From an uncultured Paracoccaceae bacterium (GTDB lineage: Bacteria; Pseudomonadota; Alphaproteobacteria; Rhodobacterales; Rhodobacteraceae), in NCBI GenBank assembly GCA_937924905.1, contig CALDUK010000020.1, positions 1 to 33,465 on the forward strand: a DNA stretch of 33,465 nucleotides, read 5' to 3'. This document shows, in pieces, positions 16,640 to 22,852 of this stretch. How positions within the stretch are numbered: the first letter of the stretch is position 1; each line of letters starts with the position of its first letter. Both the position numbers and the translations under genes were made by a program. The notes below the pieces were generated by a model. The model saw only the letters and a list, made by a program, of their open reading frames with translations. It did not search any database and was not told the origin of the DNA.

Positions 16640-17070
16640 AGGTCCGGCCAATCAACCCGGGTCAGACCGGGCGTGTCCTGCCCGTCACTGGTTTTGAACA
16701 GCGCGCGCGCGGCGGTGTTGTCATCTTCGACCGTCACCGAAAAATGCGCGCAGCCACGATCAAGCGCACGGTCGCGCATTTCTGTCATCATGCGGCGCGC
16801 AATGCCCTGGCGGCGATAGTCGGGATGCACACGGATATTGCCCAGCTGAAACGCAGTCGGCCGGTCGGGGCTAAGCTGGGTTATGCCATAGGCCAGACCC
16901 ACCACCTGGCCCTGATCCAGCGCCACCACCAGTTCGTTCACACGCGTTGCCAGAAACGCCCAAACGCGCGCCGGGTCCGGGGCGGTATCAAACAACCCCG
17001 GCTGCACACGATCCAGAACGAAGGCGTCCTCTGGACCCAGGCTACGAATGGTGATTGGGTTTCCGGGCAT
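16636..17070 (-). CDS. GNAT-family N-acetyltransferase
   Basis: A 144-residue acetyltransferase using acetyl-CoA on an unknown amine. The acetyl-CoA loop is visible as IRVHPDYRRQGIARRMMTEM (about 80-99), preceded by VVGLAYGITQL and followed by FSVTVEDDNTAARALFKTSDG, where a family Tyr/Phe would sit. A GTG two codons upstream (17076) is an alternative start; ATG 17070 gives the usual beginning (PITIRSL). It overlaps the convergent dehydrogenase gene by 4 bp and diverges from the enolase-superfamily gene over only 32 bp, leaving almost no room for two promoters. No link to neighbours is evident. Confidence 0.87.
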   Translation of the reverse strand: MPGNPITIRSLGPEDAFVLDRVQPGLFDTAPDPARVWAFLATRVNELVVALDQGQVVGLAYGITQLSPDRPTAFQLGNIRVHPDYRRQGIARRMMTEMRDRALDRGCAHFSVTVEDDNTAARALFKTSDGQDTPGLTRVDWPDL

Positions 17071-17102
17071 GACCACGCGAAATTTGTGAAAGCGACCTGA
17101 CG

Positions 17103-18329
17103 ATGAAACTGGCTGATTTGGATGTGATTGTCACGGCCCCGCCTGCACCGGGTTGGGGCGGGCGGTATTGGATAGTGGTCAAGGTCACAACCGACACAGG
17201 TATTGTCGGCTGGGGCGAATGCTATGCCTCGACCATTGGACCGGTTGCGATGGAGGCGGTCATTCGCGATGTCTTCGCGCGCCATATGGCCGGCACCTCG
17301 CCCGAGGATATCGAGCTGATGTTTCGCCGCGTCTATTCCAGCGGCTTTACCCAGCGCCCGGACCTGACGGTAATGGGCGCGTTTTCCGGGCTGGAAATGG
17401 CGTGCTGGGACATTCTGGGCAAAGACCGGGATCGCCCGGTCTGGGCCTTACTGGGCGGCAAAATGAACGACCGGGTACGGGCCTATTCCTATTTGTATCC
17501 GCTGAACTCCCACCCCTTGCCGGCGTTCTGGGGCGATGCCGATATGGCCGCCGAAGCCGCACTCGATCTGGTGGGGCGCGGGTACACAGCGGTCAAATTT
17601 GACCCTGCCGGGCCGTATACAATGCGCGGGGGTCATCAACCGTCGGGGTTTGACATCGAGACGTCAGCACAGTTTTGCCAGACCATCCGCAAGGCGGTCG
17701 GACCGCGGGCCGATCTGTTGTTCGGCACACATGGGCAATTCACCCCATCGGGCGCCATCCGTATGGCACGCGCGATTGAACGCTTTGACCCGCTATGGTT
17801 CGAAGAACCCGTGCCGCCGGATGCCGGGGATGGGTTGGGACAGGTAGCGCGCGCGACATCCATACCTGTTGCCACGGGCGAACGGCTGACCACGCGGGTC
17901 GAATTTGCCGCGGCCCTGGATCAGGGCGCGGCCATTCTGCAACCGGCACTGGGGCGCGCGGGCGGCATATGGGAAGCGCGCAAAATCGCCGTTCTGGCCG
18001 AAGCCAAAGGCGCACAGATGGCGCCGCATCTTTACGCCGGGCCGGTGGAATGGGCCGCGAATATTCAGTTGTCGGTCGCCATCCCAAATCTGCTGATCGC
18101 AGAAACGATCGAAACGCCTTTTCATGCGGCTTTGATCAAGAACACCCTATCCGTCGAAGACGGGCATGTTGCAGCCCCCACTGCCCCCGGCCTAGGGATC
18201 GAGGTGGACGAAGACCTGGCCCGCGCGCATCCCTATGCTGGCGATGGGCTGCATCTGGAAATGCAGGCCGATCCGCCGCGCTATGATGCACCACAACTTT
18301 TTGAAGGCGGCGCGCCGGTCAAGACTTAG
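17103..18329 (+). CDS. Enolase-superfamily (mandelate racemase/muconate lactonizing type) sugar-acid enzyme
   Basis: A 408-residue protein with the MR/MLE N-terminal capping domain (1-125; ending SGLEMACWDILGK and ALLGG) and barrel (about 145-380). Barrel motifs include VKFDPAGP (K165), LLFGTHGQFTPSGAI (H210), LWFEEPVPPD (E234/E235), PVATGERL (E260), and APHLYAGPVEWAAN (H309). The pattern resembles the D-galactonate/mannonate-type acid-sugar dehydratases, which remove water from sugar acids, but the first metal ligand, normally Asp two residues before the His, is G208 here. Activity and substrate are therefore uncertain. The window also contains a galactonate kinase and aldolase that lack a dehydratase, so this enzyme is one possible partner, though 11 kb away. 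It overlaps the KpsT-like gene by 11 bp. Confidence 0.85.
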   Translation: MKLADLDVIVTAPPAPGWGGRYWIVVKVTTDTGIVGWGECYASTIGPVAMEAVIRDVFARHMAGTSPEDIELMFRRVYSSGFTQRPDLTVMGAFSGLEMACWDILGKDRDRPVWALLGGKMNDRVRAYSYLYPLNSHPLPAFWGDADMAAEAALDLVGRGYTAVKFDPAGPYTMRGGHQPSGFDIETSAQFCQTIRKAVGPRADLLFGTHGQFTPSGAIRMARAIERFDPLWFEEPVPPDAGDGLGQVARATSIPVATGERLTTRVEFAAALDQGAAILQPALGRAGGIWEARKIAVLAEAKGAQMAPHLYAGPVEWAANIQLSVAIPNLLIAETIETPFHAALIKNTLSVEDGHVAAPTAPGLGIEVDEDLARAHPYAGDGLHLEMQADPPRYDAPQLFEGGAPVKT

Positions 18330-18987
18330 GCGGGCTTTGCAGGATGGCGTGATGGGCAGCAAGTGCGTCGTCAATCGTGTCAAACCAGATGGCGCGCCCC
18401 CGGTCCATTACGACGCCCGCCTCGCAGACCCGGCTTAGAAACCCCGGTGAATGCGACACGACAATCGCACTGCGCCCCGTCAGACGGTCGGCCAATGTGG
18501 CTTCGCATTTCTCGCGGAACGCGGCATCGCCCACCGCCGCAATCTCGTCGATCAGATAGGTGTCAAACGCAAGGCCCATCGACAGGGCGAAACCCAGACG
18601 CGCCCGCATGCCCTGGCTATAGGTACGAAACGGCACGCGGAAATGATCGCCCAGCCCCGCGAAATGACGGACAAATTCGACCAAGCCATCGCTGTCGACC
18701 CCATGGATGCGGGCGACAAAACGTGTGTTTTGAACACCGGTCAGATCACCGTGAAAACTGCCTGCAAACCCCACGGGCCAACTGACGCTGCCATCGGTTT
18801 CAATCCGCCCTTCGCTTGGGCGCAGCGTGCCCGCAATCATCTTTAGCAGGCTGGATTTCCCCGCCCCGTTTCGCCCAAGCAACGCGACCGATTTTCCGGT
18901 TGGAAACACCATCGACACCCGATCCGCCACGACCGTTTCGACGCCGTTTGCAAAAAACCGTTTTGAGACATCGACCAGACGGATCAT
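18319..18987 (-). CDS. kpsT: Capsule polysaccharide ABC transporter, ATP-binding protein (KpsT/Wzt-like)
   Basis: A 222-residue ABC ATPase that powers export of a capsule-type polysaccharide across the inner membrane with the KpsM-like permease. Walker A is GRNGAGKSS (38-46), the signature is YSQGMRARLGFA (from residue 123; the QGM variant is characteristic of polysaccharide exporters), Walker B is TYLIDEIAAVGD (143-154), and the switch histidine is in VVSHSP. The protein is short, without a C-terminal glycan-binding extension, so it resembles KpsT/CtrD of group 2 capsules rather than Wzt. Its start overlaps the KpsE-like gene (ATGA, 18984-18987), so the two are translated together; the KpsM-like gene lies divergently beyond KpsE. 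Confidence 0.93.
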   Translation of the reverse strand: MIRLVDVSKRFFANGVETVVADRVSMVFPTGKSVALLGRNGAGKSSLLKMIAGTLRPSEGRIETDGSVSWPVGFAGSFHGDLTGVQNTRFVARIHGVDSDGLVEFVRHFAGLGDHFRVPFRTYSQGMRARLGFALSMGLAFDTYLIDEIAAVGDAAFREKCEATLADRLTGRSAIVVSHSPGFLSRVCEAGVVMDRGRAIWFDTIDDALAAHHAILQSPPKS

Positions 18988-20156
18988 CGCCGGTCGCGAA
19001 TGCTATAGTAAATCAGAACGGCAATCCCCCAAAGCGAAAGCAGGAAAAACGCGACAAGCGCCAGCAACATCTCTTTTTGCGGAAACTCGGACGCTTCGGC
19101 CAAGGTGGGTTTGATATAGGCGGCCAGATACCGGCTTTTGCGCCGCGCTTCCGCCAGCGCCTGATCATAAGCCGCCAAAGCGGCAGTATAGGCCTGTTCG
19201 GCAAACTCGCGGTCCACCGCAAGACGTTCGAATTCCGACAGAACGGTCGCATAATCGTCGCCCTCGCCGCCCCGACCCAGCTTGCCGCGCTCGTCCTGAA
19301 TGCGGGCCTCAATGACCTGAATGCGCAAATCGGCCTGCGTGATCCGCGGGTCGCCCGCCCGCGTGCCTTCGCGCAACATATCAGCGGCAATCAGCGCTTC
19401 GGCCAGTTGTTGTTCCAGCGTCGATAAAAGCCCCATTTGCCCTTGCAGGTCTGCTGTCGGGTCAACGATCTGGGTCCGCGACCGAAACCCGGTCATGGCC
19501 TCGCGCGCGCGCTTCAAACGCTCAACCGAACGGTCAAGTTCTGCTTTCGCAAAGGCAATCGTGTCTTCCTGTGCGATGGCCGAAAGATCTTGGACCAGCC
19601 GGGCGCATTCCTCGAAAATCGCCCGCGTGATGGCACGTGCGTCCTGGGGGTCAAACGCCAGGGTGCGCACTTCGATCAATTCAGTGGAACTGTCATAGGT
19701 GACACGCACCATGAACCGCCAGTAATCAACCAGATCTTCAATGGTTCCCGTCGGATCATAGGCAAAGACCGGGTCAAATTCGGGCCGGGCGTAAAGCGCG
19801 CGCAGCCCCAATTGCGCATCGACGGCGGCGACCATTTCCTGACTTTGGATGAACTTGTACAGAATGTCGCTTTCGCCTCCCCCGCCGCCAGTGACATCGG
19901 CAATGCCGCCAAACAGTTCGATCGGTGACGCGACCTCTTCGGTGCGCACAGAAAACCCGACGGTCGAGGCGAATTGATCCGCCGCGACTTCAAACAAATA
20001 CCATGCGGCCACCCCGATGGGTGCCAGAACACACATCAGGAAAGACAGCCAAATCCACGGGCGCTTCCGCCTGCGTGGTGACGCGCCGGGCTGTGGCAAA
20101 GGCGCGATCCGTGGGACGCTGGTTGCGTCTTCGCTCAACGCCATGCTTGGCCCCAT
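18984..20156 (-). CDS. kpsE: Capsule export inner-membrane protein, KpsE/CtrB-like
   Basis: A 390-residue protein with the polysaccharide co-polymerase layout: a Pro/Arg-rich cytosolic tail (1-33), a membrane segment (about 34-55), a long periplasmic region rich in helical coiled coil (about 190-350), and a second membrane segment (about 366-384) ending in a short basic tail. Family traits include FASTVGFSVRTEEVASPIE just after the first membrane segment and YLAAYIKPTLAEASEFPQK before the second. KpsE spans the periplasm and links the ABC exporter to an outer-membrane channel. Its stop overlaps the KpsT-like start. A second ATG 12 bp inside is a possible start. No outer-membrane partner (KpsD/Wza type) is in the window. 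Confidence 0.9.
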   Translation of the reverse strand: MGPSMALSEDATSVPRIAPLPQPGASPRRRKRPWIWLSFLMCVLAPIGVAAWYLFEVAADQFASTVGFSVRTEEVASPIELFGGIADVTGGGGGESDILYKFIQSQEMVAAVDAQLGLRALYARPEFDPVFAYDPTGTIEDLVDYWRFMVRVTYDSSTELIEVRTLAFDPQDARAITRAIFEECARLVQDLSAIAQEDTIAFAKAELDRSVERLKRAREAMTGFRSRTQIVDPTADLQGQMGLLSTLEQQLAEALIAADMLREGTRAGDPRITQADLRIQVIEARIQDERGKLGRGGEGDDYATVLSEFERLAVDREFAEQAYTAALAAYDQALAEARRKSRYLAAYIKPTLAEASEFPQKEMLLALVAFFLLSLWGIAVLIYYSIRDRR

Positions 20157-20163
20157 TCACCTG

Positions 20164-20190
20164 TTGGAAAGGATTGCGCCCTAGCCTGCG
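20164..20190 (+). promoter_or_regulatory. Capsule promoter element, copy 1 (upstream of kpsM-like gene)
   Basis: Bases 20176-20190 read GCGCCCTAGCCTGCG, identical to 22835-22849 upstream of the double glycosyltransferase. A TTG lies 12 bases before the shared block in both copies, and further positions between agree, 22 of 27 in all. TAGCCT may serve as a -10 box. It lies in the divergent gap between the kpsE-like and kpsM-like genes. Confidence 0.5.
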
Positions 20191-20266
20191 CCACAGTTTT
20201 TTCAGGACCGCTGCCATCGAACTTGTCGCAAAAGATCACAGGCTGACGCCGCGCCCATCGCGCACG

Positions 20267-21016
20267 ATGCGGTCGGTCGCTGCACTTATATTGCGGGAAA
20301 TGGTGACGACCTATGGCCGGTCGCCCGGCGGGTACCTTTGGGCTGTCATCGAACCCCTGGCGGCGATTGCGCTTTTGTCCTTTGCCTTTTCGCTGGCCTT
20401 CCGCGCGCCGTCGCTGGGCGTCAGTTTCCCACTGTTCTATGCGACCGCCTATCTGCCCTATATGCTGTTTCACGACGTCTCCTCGAAGATTGCGACTGCG
20501 ATCCGGTTTTCAAAACCCTTGTTGAATTTCAGCTCGGTCTCATGGCCGGACCTTTTGATTGCGCGGTTCCTGCTGAACACATTCACGCATCTGGCGGTGG
20601 GCACCGTGGTGCTGGGCGGCATGCTGGGTGTGTTTGAAACCCGCGCAGCGCCAGATCTGTTCGGGGTCGCGGTGGCCTGTGCAATGGTTGTCGCGCTGAC
20701 CTTGGGCGCGGGCGTGATGAATGCATTCCTGTTCCTGGCCTTTCCCGCCTGGGAACGGGTCTGGATGATCCTGACGCGGCCCTTGTTCATCATCTCTGGC
20801 GTCTTCTTCCTGTTTGAAGATGTGCCGACCGATGTGGCCGGATATCTTTGGTTCAACCCGCTGTTCCACGCGACCGGGCAAATGCGGGCGGCGTTTTATG
20901 GAACGTATGATGCGGCCTATGTTTCGGTGGTCTATCCATTGGTCATCGGGCTTGCTTTGCTGGTCCTTGGGTTGGCTTTGCTGTCCCGCCACGCGGATGG
21001 GTTGATTCACAAATGA
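20267..21016 (+). CDS. kpsM: Capsule polysaccharide ABC transporter permease (KpsM-like)
   Basis: A 249-residue ABC-2 type permease forming the membrane channel that the KpsT-like ATPase energises. The opening, LILREMVTTYGRSPGGYLWAVIEPLAAI, is the hallmark of KpsM/BexB/CtrC permeases (the LREM-TRYG...GYLWA motif), and about six membrane segments follow, including PYMLFHDVSSKIATAI and RPLFIISGVFFLFEDVP. The frame is open about 340 bases upstream, but that part is antisense to kpsE; ATG 20267 is the first start that gives a family-like N-terminus. No strong ribosome site is visible, so the start is less certain than the identity. The stop overlaps the GT2 gene by 4 bp. Confidence 0.9.
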   Translation: MRSVAALILREMVTTYGRSPGGYLWAVIEPLAAIALLSFAFSLAFRAPSLGVSFPLFYATAYLPYMLFHDVSSKIATAIRFSKPLLNFSSVSWPDLLIARFLLNTFTHLAVGTVVLGGMLGVFETRAAPDLFGVAVACAMVVALTLGAGVMNAFLFLAFPAWERVWMILTRPLFIISGVFFLFEDVPTDVAGYLWFNPLFHATGQMRAAFYGTYDAAYVSVVYPLVIGLALLVLGLALLSRHADGLIHK

Positions 21017-22005
21017 CCCGGAACCTTAAGGAATTCGTTAACCAAACTACGGGCGCACGACCGCCAAAGGTGGTTTCGGGGCCAACGCATGTCGCAATCT
21101 TGCTGGGGCTGCGAAACGGGGCCTCGATGCTGGGCGAACAGCTTGGCAGCCTGGCCGCGCAGACCCACACGGACTGGTCGCTGATTGTGTCCGACGATGG
21201 CAGCACTGACCGCTGGTCCGAGATTGTCTGGGCTTTCGCGCGGCACGCCAGGGACAAACGCATCGCAGTGATGAAGGGGCCCGAACGTGGCTTTGCTCAG
21301 AACTTTCTGACGATGCTGGAAGAAATAGGGCCCACCGTCCCCTATGCTGCCTTTTGCGATCAGGATGACGTCTGGTGCCCGTCCAAGCTGCGTTGTGCGC
21401 TGGACGCGCTGGCCGATATTCCCGCCGCGCGGCCTGCGCTATATTGCGGGCGCACGATTTTGACCGATCAGAATCTGACACAAATCGGCAAGTCGCCCCT
21501 GTTTCAGGCCCCGCCCGCGTTTCAGAACGCGCTTGTCCAAAGCATCGCGGGCGGCAACACGATGGTGCTGAACCGCGCGGCGATTGATCTTTTGCAGGAT
21601 ACACGCCGGCATGCTCAATCGGTCGTGTCGCATGATTGGTGGGCGTATCAACTGATCACAGGGGCCGGTGGCCGGGTCATCTATGACGCAGAACCCCAGG
21701 TTCATTATCGCCAGCACGGCGCCAACCTGATTGGCGCCAATACCGGTCTGCCCGCAATGGCGCACCGCATCAGGCTATTGTGGGCCGGGCGGTTTCGTCA
21801 CTGGAACGATGCGCAGACGCAAGCGCTGACCAGGGCCGCGCATTGGCTGACACCCGACGCGCGGCAAAGACTGGATGCGTTCAAAAAGGCCCGCACAGGG
21901 CCGCTGCGGGATCGGATGCTGGCGCTGCACCGGTCAGGCGCGATGCGGCAGACCCGACGGGGAACAATCGCACTTTGGCTGGCCGCCCTGATGCGCAGGC
22001 TTTGA
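21013..22005 (+). CDS. Glycosyltransferase family 2 (rhamnosyltransferase-like)
   Basis: A 330-residue GT-A fold glycosyltransferase. The donor-binding region is HVAILLGLRNGASMLGEQLGSLAAQTH with SLIVSDDGSTD, then the metal-binding DxD variant in FCDQDDVWCPSKL, and the acceptor-side HDWWAYQLITGAGGRV with the YRQHGANLIG element near 240. The CDQDDVW and YRQHGxN motifs are typical of the rhamnosyl/galactosyl transferases of O-antigen and capsule clusters. The sugar is unknown. It starts within the kpsM-like stop (ATGA) and so is co-expressed with the exporter permease. It probably adds a residue to the lipid-linked polysaccharide on the cytosolic side. Confidence 0.9.
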   Translation: MTRNLKEFVNQTTGARPPKVVSGPTHVAILLGLRNGASMLGEQLGSLAAQTHTDWSLIVSDDGSTDRWSEIVWAFARHARDKRIAVMKGPERGFAQNFLTMLEEIGPTVPYAAFCDQDDVWCPSKLRCALDALADIPAARPALYCGRTILTDQNLTQIGKSPLFQAPPAFQNALVQSIAGGNTMVLNRAAIDLLQDTRRHAQSVVSHDWWAYQLITGAGGRVIYDAEPQVHYRQHGANLIGANTGLPAMAHRIRLLWAGRFRHWNDAQTQALTRAAHWLTPDARQRLDAFKKARTGPLRDRMLALHRSGAMRQTRRGTIALWLAALMRRL

Positions 22006-22036
22006 AACCGCGCAGTCACCGTTGAACGAAAAACGA

Positions 22037-22726
22037 CTAAGCCGCACGCGCCAATGATTTGGGCTGTACCGGGGTTTCGGAGACCGGAACCGGCGGGCTG
22101 ACCGCGACGGGTCGCGACAAGCGCAACCCGGCAAAGGTGCGCCAGATAATCCGCAGGTCCAGCCAAAGACTGCGATTGCGCAGATAAATCGCTTCGATCC
22201 GCAGTTTCATCGGCAGGCAATGGGTCAGATAGACGTCTTCCGTTTCGCGAAAGGTCTGGCACCGCGACAACAACCGTTCTTCGCGCTTGTGGACCAAAAC
22301 GGTCGCCAGGCCCGTGATCCCGGGCCGCGTCGCGGTCAGAACACGACGATAGCGTCTGGGGCAGGCCGCCACATGTTTTCGCAAAGGCGGTCTTGGCCCG
22401 ACGAACCCGATATCCCCCGTCAGCACGTTCAGGATCTGGGGAAGTTCATCCAAACGCGTGCGTCGTAAAACCGCGCCAATCGCCGTCACCCGCGCCGTGT
22501 TATGCCCGCCAAGCGGTTCATCATCGGCCTGCTCGGCCGGGCGCATTGTGCGTATCTTCAAAAGAAAAAACGCTGTATCAGCATCCCGCATCCGTTCCGA
22601 CCGGTGCAGGAAAGGACGCCCCTGTAACAGGATGACGATGGGATAAAGCCCCGCCAGAACACATAGGATCCCCGGCAGCAAAAGTGCCGCAATGACCTGA
22701 TCCCGAACCAATCTGACCCGTTGCAT
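22037..22726 (-). CDS. Bacterial sugar transferase (priming glycan phosphotransferase)
   Basis: A 229-residue protein of the WbaP/ExoY/PglC family, which moves a sugar-1-phosphate from a nucleotide sugar onto a polyprenyl phosphate to start a glycan. There is one hydrophobic segment (about 11-35), then FFLLKIRTM (53-61, the usual KFRTM), the catalytic D93-E94 in RRTRLDELPQILNVLTGDIGFVGPRPPL, and RPGITGLATV. This is the short single-helix form rather than the long WbaP type. It lies convergent with the GT2 gene (31-bp gap) and divergent from the double glycosyltransferase. It may prime an exopolysaccharide; ABC-exported group 2 capsules do not usually need this step, so two polymers may share the region. 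Confidence 0.9.
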   Translation of the reverse strand: MQRVRLVRDQVIAALLLPGILCVLAGLYPIVILLQGRPFLHRSERMRDADTAFFLLKIRTMRPAEQADDEPLGGHNTARVTAIGAVLRRTRLDELPQILNVLTGDIGFVGPRPPLRKHVAACPRRYRRVLTATRPGITGLATVLVHKREERLLSRCQTFRETEDVYLTHCLPMKLRIEAIYLRNRSLWLDLRIIWRTFAGLRLSRPVAVSPPVPVSETPVQPKSLARAA

Positions 22727-22750
22727 AACGATTGCCCCGTTCCTGTTTGC

Positions 22751-22789
22751 AAACCGGTTTTGCCCAACAGCGGTAAGCGAAGGCTTACC
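22751..22789. repeat. Two dyads in the sugar transferase / double GT divergent gap
   Basis: AAACCGGTTT (22751-22760) is a perfect 10-bp palindrome. GGTAAGC (22772-22778) and GCTTACC (22783-22789) form a perfect 7-bp inverted repeat with loop GAAG. Both lie in the 126-bp gap between two divergent glycan genes, so they are candidate operator sites; no protein can be named. Confidence 0.45.
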
Positions 22790-22822
22790 AGCACCGCCTT
22801 TTCGCCTGTCATGGTAAATCCC

Positions 22823-22849
22823 TTGTTAACGACCGCGCCCTAGCCTGCG
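22823..22849 (+). promoter_or_regulatory. Capsule promoter element, copy 2 (upstream of double glycosyltransferase)
   Basis: Bases 22835-22849 repeat GCGCCCTAGCCTGCG exactly, with TTG at 22823-22825 at the same offset as in copy 1. If TAGCCT (22841-22846) is a -10 box, transcription would begin about at ATG 22853, giving a leaderless message; no Shine-Dalgarno is seen before that ATG. Confidence 0.5.
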
Positions 22850-22852
22850 TTT

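Noticed and set aside
19925..20266. N-terminal extension of the kpsM-like frame by 114 residues
   Set aside because: This part is Arg-rich, antisense to the kpsE-like gene and unlike any permease; the family N-terminus begins near ATG 20267.
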